DNA from: Aurantiochytrium sp. KH105
Taxonomy: Eukaryota > Sar > Bigyra > Thraustochytrida > Thraustochytriidae
Assembly: GCA_003116975.1 (NCBI GenBank)
Contig: BGKB01000001.1
Span: 186,001 to 250,000, forward strand
DNA: 64,000 nt
Direction of reading: 5' to 3'
Shown here: positions 55,498 to 64,000 of the stretch, piece after piece
How positions within the stretch are numbered: position 1 is the stretch's first letter
Layout of the letters: every line of letters begins with the position of its first letter
The notes under the pieces: model-generated
Told to the model about the DNA's origin: nothing
The model's input: only the letters and a program-made list of their open reading frames with translations
Databases searched by the model: none
Made by a program: the position numbers and the translations under genes

Positions 55498-58011
55498 ATG
55501 GGCCAGAGCCTCTCTGGTGCCGATGGCGCCGCCGCGGGGTCGGCCAAGGCGCAGGCAAAGCAAGCCCAAGCTCAGGCAAAGGCGCAAAGACGCAATTCGC
55601 ATCCCTTGTCGCAGAGTGGAACCGGAGTTCCGCCAATCCCTTTACATCATCATGATGGGCATCATAATATAGAGCAATACGATGCAAACCAACACACGCG
55701 AGCGCCAGACCAGCAAGACCAGCAAGCGAAAAGTGGCGACTTGCGACACCGAAGTTCAACGCTTTTAGAGTCACTCGATTGTGACACGGATGACCGAACC
55801 ATGGTGCTGCTCACGAGTCATCGAAACAGTATAAGCAACCACACTGTGGCCACAGAATCCACCACGCCCGAAACGATCGAGTCCGAATATTTCGCGGAAG
55901 ACGAAGATGAGGATTTTGCCGATGAAGTCGCAGAAAACACCGCAAACCTCGAAACGAGCAGCGAAACGCCCGTCGCTCCCTCCTCGCCGCAGCCTTGGGC
56001 AGGAGATGCCCATGTGGGACACCTTTCCGCCGCGTGCACTGCAGGAACGGCCTCTCTGGCAGCAAGTCTCCCAGCCGCAGCCCTGCCCGGCGGAGCGCTA
56101 ACCTCAACACCCCATCGCATGTCGCCCTTTGCGCCGGCCAAGATGGCGTTTGGAAATGCCGAGGTCCTCGTGGCAGCAAGTAATGGACTTGTGGTAGGTG
56201 CCACGCCCTCGATATCCTCTTCGCAAAAACCGCACGGTCAGAGCGGTAATCCGAAATTCTCCGATAGCGAGATCCCAGACTGGATTCGCAAGTACGAGAC
56301 CGTCATGGGTCACGTGAACCAATACGTCATGTTCGACCGCATCGGCTCTGGCGCGCAAGGCTCCGTGTACAAATGTCTTAACCTCAAGGACAAGAAGATT
56401 TACGCCATCAAGGCTCTCGAACACGCTTCGCTGCGCAAACGACGAAAACCGGGCTCGAGCATCAACTCGCTCAAGAATGAAATTGGCATCATGAAAATGC
56501 TCGATCACCCGAACCTCGTCAAACTCTACGAAGTGATTGACGACTTGGAAAATGACCGTCTGTATCTCGTCATTGATTATGTGCAGGGTGGGGGCGTCAT
56601 GGGGGACCACGATCTCATGAAGGGCGGGCCCGAGTTGGCCATCCCTGAGGAACGCGCTCAGATGCTTTTCGGAGACTTTGTCCGCGGCATGGAGTATCTT
56701 CACAATCATGGCGTCCTGCACCGTGACATCAAACCCAGCAATATGCTTATTGACAATAACACGGAGGATGGTGAACCTCGGGTTAAGGTGTGCGATTTCG
56801 GCGTGTCTTCTCTCTGCAATCAAGAAAAGAGCGCCAAGGTTTTGGGCGAAGATGACCTCATCTACGTTGCTGGATTCGGGACAGTGGCCATGATGAGTCC
56901 AGAGGCCTTGGGCCGGGGCCCAGACGCCATTTACCACGGGCGCCCCGCGGACGTTTGGGCTGCTGGTGTCACTTTGTATTGTATGGTCACGGGAACGCTT
57001 CCATGGCGTGCCAAGGATGCCGACTCTCTGCAAAAGGAAATATGCTCTGGGTCTCCTGTAAATTTTCCACCGCGACCCAGGCTTTCGAAAGAAGTGCGTC
57101 GGCTTATTTCCAAAATGCTCGAGCTTGACCCAAATCAGCGCATCCCCTTTTCGCTCATTCGCCAGGAGCCCTGGTTGCTTAATGGTCACGCCTCTGGACA
57201 TTCAAGTCGAAGCGTAAGCGAGCGTCTTGAGTCTCTCGCGGCCATCTCGTCTTCCACTTCCTGGTCTTCGGGATCGCCGTCGCCTGTGGCAGGCGCCCCT
57301 TCTCATTCTCTTTCAGGTCCTGCTTCAACGACGTACCCATCGGGGCAGTCGCTTGCGTCGATGGCCGCCTCTGCTGCAACGTATTCTTCTTCCAAGTCAG
57401 TGACGCAATCTCAAGGCAACGGGGCCGACGAAGAGGACCGTATTGGTGAACCTACGAGTGGCGGAAGTGTAAACTCAAACGGCTCACCGTCATCGGGGAG
57501 CCTCTTGGACAGCTTTCGTCGCTCAAACCGGCATCACAAGGCACGAAGCGCTCGCATCGGCAGCATCAAGATGCCTCGAGATACCTGGCTTGCAAACGTG
57601 CAAGCCGTTCTTGCGGCGACTCATCCGAACTCGAAGAAAAATGGACCACACTCCTCGTCTTCTTCGGCACACCAGCCGCGGCGCCACGAAAGCTCGTCGG
57701 CGCCAGACCTCCCTGTCGCAGGTTCGGCAGAAAAGACTAGCACAATGACGCCCCCGGCAGTGACAGCGAATGGGGTCAGCAGCCCATCGAGCATGCCCGA
57801 GCCAGGTGACGCGGTTCATCACAGCTCGAGCATTGGCAGTACTGGAAGTTCCAGCAACGCGGCGAACGGGAGCTCGGAATACTCGGGCACCATCGAGCGG
57901 GGGGTCGGGACACCCCCGCTGGCTCCAAGTTCACCATCACCATCAGCATCGCCACCGCTGGTGCCGCAACAAAGCGTCGTCTCGAATAAGGCAAGAATCA
58001 CGCCGCCATGA
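55498..58011 (+). CDS. CaMKK-like serine/threonine kinase with N-myristoylation signal
   Basis: The product is 837 residues. The sequence begins MGQSLS, fitting an N-myristoylation site (Gly2, Ser6), so membrane attachment is likely. The kinase domain is at about 276-560: GSGAQGSVY (glycine loop), K305, D410 in HRDIKPSN and D433 in DFG. The HRDIKPSNMLID block and the DFGVSS opening match CaMKK/LKB1-kinase-type (Sak1/Elm1/SnAK) enzymes that activate AMPK-like kinases. The activation segment ends in GTVAMMSPEAL, with Val where most have Pro. An acidic stretch precedes the domain. The long C-terminus (565-837) is Ser/Pro-rich and low complexity; no clear calmodulin-binding site is visible. Confidence 0.82.
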   Translation: MGQSLSGADGAAAGSAKAQAKQAQAQAKAQRRNSHPLSQSGTGVPPIPLHHHDGHHNIEQYDANQHTRAPDQQDQQAKSGDLRHRSSTLLESLDCDTDDRTMVLLTSHRNSISNHTVATESTTPETIESEYFAEDEDEDFADEVAENTANLETSSETPVAPSSPQPWAGDAHVGHLSAACTAGTASLAASLPAAALPGGALTSTPHRMSPFAPAKMAFGNAEVLVAASNGLVVGATPSISSSQKPHGQSGNPKFSDSEIPDWIRKYETVMGHVNQYVMFDRIGSGAQGSVYKCLNLKDKKIYAIKALEHASLRKRRKPGSSINSLKNEIGIMKMLDHPNLVKLYEVIDDLENDRLYLVIDYVQGGGVMGDHDLMKGGPELAIPEERAQMLFGDFVRGMEYLHNHGVLHRDIKPSNMLIDNNTEDGEPRVKVCDFGVSSLCNQEKSAKVLGEDDLIYVAGFGTVAMMSPEALGRGPDAIYHGRPADVWAAGVTLYCMVTGTLPWRAKDADSLQKEICSGSPVNFPPRPRLSKEVRRLISKMLELDPNQRIPFSLIRQEPWLLNGHASGHSSRSVSERLESLAAISSSTSWSSGSPSPVAGAPSHSLSGPASTTYPSGQSLASMAASAATYSSSKSVTQSQGNGADEEDRIGEPTSGGSVNSNGSPSSGSLLDSFRRSNRHHKARSARIGSIKMPRDTWLANVQAVLAATHPNSKKNGPHSSSSSAHQPRRHESSSAPDLPVAGSAEKTSTMTPPAVTANGVSSPSSMPEPGDAVHHSSSIGSTGSSSNAANGSSEYSGTIERGVGTPPLAPSSPSPSASPPLVPQQSVVSNKARITPP

Positions 58012-58328
58012 TCAGCAGCTGCGTTGTCCCGGGGGGGGGGGGGCGTTGGCTTTTACGAGGAGAAAACTCCCCTGCGCACGTATCTGCCTGTATAGAAGAA
58101 GGATTATCATTAAGCATAATGAGCCAGCAGTGAGCAAGCACCCCACAGGCATTGAGCCATGAAAACAAACACAAAAACAAACGAGTAAAAAGAAAGGGGG
58201 GTTTAATTCAGTAGTTGGAATGTCGAGTAGATGATGTGAGGCGGAGGCGCAGGCAACAAGCCGAACAGAGAAGACGGCTCGTCACCATAGTTAGATTGCT
58301 GGATTTTAGATCAGTCGAAGAGTGCGTT
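58012..58328. other. Convergent spacer with G13 run
   Basis: These 317 nt lie between two converging stops, with a 13-base G homopolymer at 58031-58043. I see nothing else. Confidence 0.45.
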
Positions 58329-59387
58329 TTACACGGCGCCGTTGTGCTTGGATTCTGACAGTTGCAAAGGCTTGTTCTCATGCGGCAAAGGCTTGAAAAC
58401 CGTGGCCGTGTATGAGTGGAGGGCATCGTCCTCGTGCTTGATGTGGAGAACGAGGTGGAAGTTGATGCCCGCAACGACCTGCTGAGCGGCCTGCTCAATC
58501 TTGACGAGGTCGCCCTTGCCAATCTCCTTGGCAGCGAAGTCGGCGGCCTCCTTCACCTCGGGGGTCTCGGTATCAGCCTCCTTGTAGCCTCCCGGCACAC
58601 CCGGAAGCGACATTTTTGAGAGATCCTCCGAGAGGCCATCGGCGGCACTCGAGGGAGCGCCAACGGTCTGCTTAAGGCGGTCCTCGGCGCCTTCCGTAAC
58701 GTCTTCAGCCTGGCTGTCGTGGTCCGAGTCCTCGGCTGCGTTCTGCGCGGCGACAGAGTCGCGGCGAACCTCCTCGCGCTTGTTCCTCTCGTCGATTTGC
58801 TTGTCAATGGCCTTCTTCTCGATGGAAGCCGATTCGTCGCCCTCGTCCTCGACGGGCTTGAGCTCGCTGGCCTCCTTGCTGCCGCCGTTGATGGCCTTGG
58901 CAAGCTCGAGCTTCTCTTTGAACAGGTTGGCGATCTCGGAGCTGCTAAACTTGATGGCAAACGTTTCGGTCTTGAGTTCTTCGTCGGCAAAATCAGACGC
59001 CGTAAAAACCCACGAGCGGTCCGAGCCGACGTTGGACTTGAGCTCGACGTGGGGGCTCACGAGGTGGTTGGCGCAGATCTTGAGCGTCTTCTCCTGACGC
59101 ATCAGGAGGCGGACCTTGCCCATCTCCTTGTGCTTGAGAAGCTTGACGTCGCCGGTGCCGCGCTCCTTCCACCAGTTTTTGCGCACCTCACCTCCGTAAA
59201 TGTCCTCAGCGACGAAGACAAAGAGCTTGGAGCGCTGCTTGAAGCAGACCTCCTCATCCTCCTCCATGGTCTTCACCTCCACCTTTTCCATATTGTACTT
59301 GGGCGTGAACTCCGTCGCCTCGCCGGCGGCCTCATCGGCGCCCTCGAAAGCGGCGCCAGCCTCATTCTGGGCTTCCGCCTCCGACAT
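58329..59387 (-). CDS. RanBP1 domain fused to a stefin-type cystatin
   Basis: The product is 352 residues. Residues about 30-165 form a Ran-binding domain with the signature [16 protein letters not shown], the [16 protein letters not shown] strand and [15 protein letters not shown]. An acidic/Lys linker follows (180-255). Residues about 261-340 match a type 1 cystatin: the N-terminal PGGY glycines, the QVVAG loop (303-307) and a second hairpin [10 protein letters not shown] (331-340) very like cystatin B (LPHENKP). RanBP1 binds Ran-GTP and aids export-complex disassembly; stefins inhibit papain-family cysteine proteases. Both modules look intact in one continuous frame. The ATG at 59387 has an AAAGATG context. 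Confidence 0.9.
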   Translation of the reverse strand: MSEAEAQNEAGAAFEGADEAAGEATEFTPKYNMEKVEVKTMEEDEEVCFKQRSKLFVFVAEDIYGGEVRKNWWKERGTGDVKLLKHKEMGKVRLLMRQEKTLKICANHLVSPHVELKSNVGSDRSWVFTASDFADEELKTETFAIKFSSSEIANLFKEKLELAKAINGGSKEASELKPVEDEGDESASIEKKAIDKQIDERNKREEVRRDSVAAQNAAEDSDHDSQAEDVTEGAEDRLKQTVGAPSSAADGLSEDLSKMSLPGVPGGYKEADTETPEVKEAADFAAKEIGKGDLVKIEQAAQQVVAGINFHLVLHIKHEDDALHSYTATVFKPLPHENKPLQLSESKHNGAV

Positions 59388-59454
59388 CTTTCCTCGAGGC
59401 CTCGCTGGCTGTTTCCTTCGCTAGCTGCTGCGGCTTTGCTCTCTCGCTCGCTGC

Positions 59455-59474
59455 GCTGGCTGGCTGGCTGGCTG
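59455..59474. repeat. (CTGG)n tetranucleotide repeat
   Basis: Five units lie about 70-90 nt upstream of the RanBP1-stefin start. Confidence 0.9.
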
Positions 59475-60874
59475 TGCGTCGCGATCGCCCACCATGCACA
59501 AACCGACACACGCAAAAGTCGCGTCGACGATGGATCAGCCAGTATACGTGAGCAGCAGGAGTTGGTGGCCAGTTAGTCAGTCAGCACTTCATTCATCGGC
59601 GCGTCCCGTCTCGCGCTGCCGCGCTCTCCGGGTGCTCGAGGGCCTCCTCGCCTGCCTTTCCTCTCCTTTCCTGTCCTTCTCGCCGCGGTCGTTAACCGCT
59701 CCATGACGGGCGGCACTCTCTGCTTCGCCGTTGGCGCCGCGGGCTCGCGGGACGCTCGTGCCCGCGGGCGCAGAGCCGGGCGCGCGAGCGGGCGGCAGTG
59801 CGCGCGTGCGGGCGGGCGGCACGCAGGAGGGCCGAGACCCCGCCGCGCGCCGCGCCCGCGCGACACCTCGGACGCCGCGGCGCGGCATCGTCCGAATCAT
59901 GAACCATGGCGCATCGGCCGCACGGAGAGCGCAGCGCAGCGCGCGGCAGCCGCACGAGCGAGGGGAGCGAGGGAGAGAGGGAGGGAGAGAGCGGGCCCGC
60001 GGCGCAGGTCTGCCTGCCTGCCGGCCGCCCTGCCTGCGCGCCTGCCTGCGCGCGAGAGCGAGAGCGAGAGCGAGGCAAGAGAGCGAGCGTGCGTGCAAGC
60101 GTGCCAACCTACCTTGTTCTGGATACAAGTTTGGATTCCTTCGCGGAGCCCGGGCGGGCCATTGTTCACTTGCGTGCAGGGTATATCCACTTGTGCCCGC
60201 AAACTTGCACTTGCGGAGGGCCTTTCTCCACTGTGCGCGGCGGCCGGGCAAGGGCGCCGATGGTCCGGCGCGCGCCTGCGCCGAAGCTTGGGCACCCTAA
60301 CCGCCGAGGCGTTGCGGACTGGAGCGTGTGGAACCTCCTGCTTTTCGGCTTTCCTCCGCAGCATGTCGAAGAGAAAGTGTCAAGATCGTTTGAGCAATGT
60401 GGCTCGGCGCGCAGGGAGATGCGAAGCAAAAGTTGTTCGTTCGATGTGTCGAGATGAAGAAGGATATTTGATTGTAGTACATAGATTTTATGCAAGCGCG
60501 GCGCCGAGGATTATACAGACAAGAAAAATTCGACGTTGCGTGCTGTGTGATGTGATCCGATTGGATGCTATATGTTGTTGTGACGCGACTTGCCGCGATG
60601 CGACGTGCAATTGAGCTTCATAGAGCCCACGTATCTGAGCTTCTTTCTTTGTCAATTTCTTTGAAGTAGAATGCCCTTCTCACAGACGAGATCAAGCGAG
60701 ACCTTAATGAAACGTTTCCAACAAGAGCAAAGAATAATTTCATGCCAGCAAATGGTAAAGCTGGCAAAGTAGTATACCACATCCGCGGTAGATTCTGGTG
60801 ACATTCACGCTGCGACGTGACATAAGATGGAGAAGACACGAGCCACTGGCAAGCCATTTCCCCCTTTCTTTTTT

Positions 60875-60876
<2 letters not shown>

Positions 60877-60907
<31 letters not shown>

Positions 60908-60931
60908 GGGTGTCCCTCTTCTCCTCTTGTN
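60877..60931. other. G30 homopolymer and unresolved base
   Basis: A run of 30 G followed by an N at 60931 and further G. The run length is probably not reliable in the assembly. Confidence 0.9.
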
Positions 60932-60991
60932 GGGGGGGTCCGAAAAAAGCAAGGGTTCACTGTACAAAGCCAGCCAGCCAACCAGCCACCT

Positions 60992-62041
60992 TTACAAGGC
61001 GAAAAGGTAGTGTGCAAAGCGAATCGGATTATGCCAGGCGTGCTTAGGACCCTTGGCCACATCAAAGTACGTCGGAATGTCGGCCTTGCCACAGGAGTCG
61101 AAGGTGGCATAGAGATCCGCTGCAGGGACGCCTTCCCAGCCTGTCCACACGGTAAGTCCCGGCGCAGGCCGCTTTGCCGATGCCGCAAGAGGTCGCAAAA
61201 GAGTCTCTTGCAGCGTGTCCAAGGATGCAAGCACAAATGACGCGCGCACAGCGAAGGTTAGTTGCGCCTCATGACCTACAAATCGGTCCACCACAGTAAA
61301 CATTTCATGGCAGGCGTTGGCTTCATAGTGCGCGGGGGACAGCGTGCATGGTGCGAACCTGGTTCGCCAGCCCAGAGAATACACTGTTCTGAAGAAGAGG
61401 CGGTCCCGATTTCGCTGGATAAATGCATCGCAGACGTCGAAGAAAACCTGCAGCTCTTCCGGGTCCCAAGTCCCATCTTGCCCCACAACATCCGCATTGA
61501 GCCAGATCTCTGGCAGCTCGCTCTTCGGCACGCGCAGCTTGGTCACAGCACCTTCCAGCGCAAAGAGGGCATGTTTGGGGGCGTAGAGTAGCTCTTTGAA
61601 ATCGAGCTTGACGACCTGGATCGTTTTCCCGTTCTTGACCGACAAGAGACAGGCCTCGGCCCAAGCCTCCATGGTCAGCTCTTCGTCGCTGGCCAGCTCG
61701 CTCACGGCCGTGTGACGCGTTACAGCCGTCTGCAGTCGCGAATTCCAGGCCACGTCCACCTCTAGCCTTCGCACGTGGTGCGTGGCGATGGCGTCGGCGA
61801 GCAGTTCGCGCGCATTGACGGCATGGGCCCAAGTTCTCGTCTCGCGCTCGAGTGCTTCGGCCGTCGTCTGCATGCCGCAGGGGACCGACCGCGCGAGGAC
61901 TCGGAGGGGACGGGGAGGGAGGGAGAGAAGAGGGGGACACAGGGGCAAAACAAGGCGAGCGCGGCTGCCTCGGCACCTCGTTGCGAAGCTTGCGCAGGCT
62001 TTGTTAGTAGTTGACGTTCTACTTTCTGTTCTTGCACCCAT
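60992..62041 (-). CDS. FAM151/menorin-like protein (DUF2181)
   Basis: The product is 349 residues from the ATG at 62041, or 293 from an in-frame ATG at 61873. The DUF2181 blocks are visible: WAHAVNARELLADAI, RRLEVDVAW (the acidic strand of the TIM-barrel), SDEELTMEAWAEAC, a VVKLDFKELLY block corresponding to GIKLDFK, and PEIWLNADVVGQ. The fold is related to glycerophosphodiester phosphodiesterases, and the Glu/Asp/Lys residues of the putative active site are kept. The 56 residues before the second Met are Arg/Ser/Leu-rich and could be a targeting sequence or non-coding. FAM151 proteins are important in neurons and photoreceptors of animals; their reaction is unknown. Confidence 0.82.
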   Translation of the reverse strand: MGARTESRTSTTNKACASFATRCRGSRARLVLPLCPPLLSLPPRPLRVLARSVPCGMQTTAEALERETRTWAHAVNARELLADAIATHHVRRLEVDVAWNSRLQTAVTRHTAVSELASDEELTMEAWAEACLLSVKNGKTIQVVKLDFKELLYAPKHALFALEGAVTKLRVPKSELPEIWLNADVVGQDGTWDPEELQVFFDVCDAFIQRNRDRLFFRTVYSLGWRTRFAPCTLSPAHYEANACHEMFTVVDRFVGHEAQLTFAVRASFVLASLDTLQETLLRPLAASAKRPAPGLTVWTGWEGVPAADLYATFDSCGKADIPTYFDVAKGPKHAWHNPIRFAHYLFAL

Positions 62042-62172
62042 CGTCAGAGCGGGAAAGAAGAATTCTTGGGGGAAAAAAAAGTGTCACTGTCTGAATCGAT
62101 GATCGATAGATCAAGTTTCCCGAATCATTGCCCTTCTTTATCTTTTACGTATACTTACAAGTACTAGGCCTA

Positions 62173-63435
62173 CTATACAGTCGTGACAGGACGAGATGCA
62201 GAACCCTCTACAGCAGAGACATCTCCTGCGAAAGGAGTTTGTTGAGTAGCTTGCATTTCGACAAGTACACCCGCCTTAGCTTGGCGCTGCGTGCCCTCCT
62301 CTTGCTCTCTTTCTTCTTCAGAGTCCGAAGTTTCTGACTCGTCGCCAAGAAGGTCCGCAACCTCGGGGCCGTCTCGAGAGTCTGCCTCGTTAGCCTTGAT
62401 CCTCACAAACGAAGCTCTTTCCTTTGGTTCCTCGAGCGCCCAGCGTAAACATGAAGGGAGGACGAGGTCCAGCACGTCGGGTTCATCTGGCGTCTTCAGC
62501 TTCAAAGCGCTGTACAAGGCAACGCCCATAAGCGCCACAAAGACCCCGAAGAGATTAGAGATCAAATCGCTCAGAGGCCTACCCTCCGTGAGATACATTG
62601 CATAATGGGCAATGAGAATCAAGCAGGTTTTACCATGCCCGACGACCTGGAAAGTGATTGCCGAAGTTTTGCCAATCAGTGCAAAAGCGTGGATGTTCGC
62701 GCTGATAGCCAGAACACACGAGAGAAGAATGAGCCCCGCGAGTGACGTCGAAGATTGTGGTATGATGGAGTTCTGGTCCTGCGTTCCCAGGTCCTCGATT
62801 GACGCACCCGAGCGAAATGCATCAAACAAAATCGGCCCATCTATGGTTGCTGCCAAAAGCCCGCAAATGAAGATTTGCGACGTGCACAAGGTAAGCGCAA
62901 GTTCTTGACTTGACATTTTCCATTCCTCTTGCTTGCGCCCCATCCAAGTTTGGTATTGAGCAGAAATAACGACGGCCAAGGCGCCTACGAGCGATCCAAT
63001 CAGATTCAGATCGAGATCCGTAACTGTCGCTCCGCCCACGCCGGCGAGGATGAGCACGAGAGCCACCTGAATTTTTCGAGTCGCAAAGGTGCCGTACATG
63101 AAAGCATCAATTGCCAAGCAGCAAGGCACGACGCAGAGTTTCATCATTTGATAAAACCCAACGCTGTTGAGATGGAGCGAAAAGTTCATGAGACACATGG
63201 ACCCGACACCAAAGCAGGATACCAGCATTGTTTCCCCGAGGGAGACATATTTTACTTCGAATAGCCCAAAGACTCTTGCCAGGATTTGCAAGAGGCCGGC
63301 TGTCCACATGAAATGAATTGTGGTGAGCGTGAAAATGTAGGAGAACCCCGAAGCAAAAATTGCTTTATTGACCAGCACCAGTGCAACGGAGCTCACAATG
63401 CTTCCCACGACCAGCGCCCAAGCCGGGTACGTCAT
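62173..63435 (-). CDS. Nucleotide-sugar transporter, SLC35E/TPT family
   Basis: The product is 420 residues with about ten TM helices in the first 315, then an acidic cytosolic tail of about 100. Family features include the LVNKAIFASGFSYIFTLTTIHF opening (helix one-two), NSVGFYQMMKL, VVISAQYQTWMGRKQ and, near the end, a helix containing KTSAITFQVVGHGKT. These agree with SLC35E3 and the plant UDP-sugar/triose-phosphate translocator branch, located in the Golgi or ER. The exact sugar cannot be deduced. The acidic tail may carry sorting signals. The start is ATG at 63435, and the 5' flank contains a 22-nt repeat. Confidence 0.9.
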   Translation of the reverse strand: MTYPAWALVVGSIVSSVALVLVNKAIFASGFSYIFTLTTIHFMWTAGLLQILARVFGLFEVKYVSLGETMLVSCFGVGSMCLMNFSLHLNSVGFYQMMKLCVVPCCLAIDAFMYGTFATRKIQVALVLILAGVGGATVTDLDLNLIGSLVGALAVVISAQYQTWMGRKQEEWKMSSQELALTLCTSQIFICGLLAATIDGPILFDAFRSGASIEDLGTQDQNSIIPQSSTSLAGLILLSCVLAISANIHAFALIGKTSAITFQVVGHGKTCLILIAHYAMYLTEGRPLSDLISNLFGVFVALMGVALYSALKLKTPDEPDVLDLVLPSCLRWALEEPKERASFVRIKANEADSRDGPEVADLLGDESETSDSEEEREQEEGTQRQAKAGVLVEMQATQQTPFAGDVSAVEGSASRPVTTV

Positions 63436-64000
63436 TGTTACAACCCACTCACAGCCTGACTAGCAACGAACGATTCACAGCCCGACCAGCAACGATTCAC
63501 AGTCTGACCAGCGACGACTCGCAGCCTGACCAACAACCTCACGCGCAACAATCAATATAGCAACCGCTGCTATAACAGCGTCGACTGCGTTGACAGAACG
63601 TGGAAGCGACGCTTGCGCGATTCAACCCAAGGCCAGGCAGCCCAGCTCCAGCTCCAGCACCAACAGCTGCAGCTGCAGCTGCAGGCGACGTGTGCGGCTC
63701 GCCCGCGATCGCGGGGCGCGCGAGCGTCTCTCCCCGCCGGCGATTGCGCTTTGCCGAGGTCGCTGCGCCTTTTCACGTCATGTTCATCAACCCGGACCGA
63801 CAGAGTCAGCCTCCCAGACCATTAGCGTGATTCGATGCGACGCACGGCAAACATATGGAATAGGAATGGCATAGTGTCTACCTAACGTTTATCCATTTAT
63901 GGCTAGACCCCTCCCTTGAGTCCAGCCCCACGAGCGCTGTGAACTGCAGCTGAAGCGTTGCAATGCAAACCTTGTTTGTTTGCTTGCTTGCCAGAAATTG
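63436..64000. other. 5' flank of the transporter, with 22-nt tandem repeats
   Basis: This is the window's right end. Imperfect 22-nt units occupy 63452-63543. Beyond are a CAGCTC/CAGCTG-rich stretch (63640-63690) and AT-richer DNA. The short frames on both strands here are not supported. Confidence 0.5.
63452..63543. repeat. 22-nt imperfect tandem repeat
   Basis: There are four units that share CAGCCTGACCAGCAACGA-like sequence, the first 26 nt long. They start 17 nt upstream of the transporter ATG, so they probably lie in its 5' leader or core promoter. Confidence 0.8.

Larger units (their letters stand above)
59388..60991. other. Spacer of 1.6 kb with repeats and G30 run
   Basis: This spacer lies between RanBP1-stefin (start) and the FAM151-like gene (stop), both on minus. 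(CTGG)n lies at 59455-59474, GAGAGC hexanucleotides at 60052-60075, and a 30-base G run at 60877-60906 with an N at 60931. GC-rich frames at 59590-60290 are open on both strands and are not called. Confidence 0.5.

Noticed and set aside
59589-60614. Frames of 100-300 codons on both strands
   Set aside because: GC-rich artefacts; the plus-strand one ends in repetitive Cys/Asp/Ala codons from a degenerate repeat.
1-64000. tRNA, rRNA, CRISPR, LTR or DNA-transposon features
   Set aside because: I looked for conserved tRNA arms, snRNA cores, reverse-transcriptase or transposase motifs and found none convincing.

Overview
This window is nuclear DNA of a protist. It is compact and GC-rich, with genes on both strands, few introns and intergenic spacers of about 0.1 to 1.6 kb. 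I recognise 34 protein-coding genes: one is cut by the left edge and one is crossed by an assembly gap. I see no rRNA, tRNA, CRISPR array, operon or intact mobile element. GTAAG-type introns in three genes, eIF3, mitochondrial ribosomal proteins, Aurora kinase, PEX16, SLBP and G3BP all mark a eukaryote. The flagellar-type genes TTLL9 and CFAP20DC imply a flagellate stage. GC richness, near absence of introns, stramenopile-looking Cys-rich domains and a CDK-cyclin fusion of a kind I recall from oomycetes suggest a stramenopile, most likely a thraustochytrid or labyrinthulid. That placement is inference.

Layout. 0-8 kb: 3' end of an unknown gene, PP4 catalytic subunit, two membrane proteins and a mitochondrial FAM210-like protein with 11-residue repeats. 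8-19 kb: a four-TM protein divergent from a protein with two UbiC/UTRA-like domains, an RNF126-type E3 ligase, a small four-TM protein, a thioredoxin-UBL-PUB-STI1 fusion and a tandem PH protein. 19-32 kb: mS38 (with a gap) head-to-head with eIF3m, ADF/cofilin, spliced SLBP, an eight-TM protein, CFAP20DC, Aurora kinase and three-exon UBAC2. 32-46 kb: an F-box/CDK-like/cyclin fusion, an unknown basic protein, PEX16, tandem-domain phosphofructokinase, a spliced longin-like protein, bL17m and mS35. 47-64 kb: G3BP, a Cys-rich tandem-repeat protein, a type II membrane protein, TTLL9, a CaMKK-like kinase, a RanBP1-stefin fusion, a FAM151-like protein and a nucleotide-sugar transporter.

The genes are mainly housekeeping, covering translation, the mitoribosome, the cell cycle, glycolysis, the peroxisome, the cytoskeleton and the ubiquitin system. 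Three domain fusions stand out: F-box + CDK-like kinase with lost catalytic residues + cyclin, RanBP1 + stefin-type cystatin, and thioredoxin + ubiquitin-like + PUB + STI1. A second pattern is that simple repeats of 4-6 nt units occupy the 5' flank of many genes. I ran no database search; assignments rest on motif recognition.
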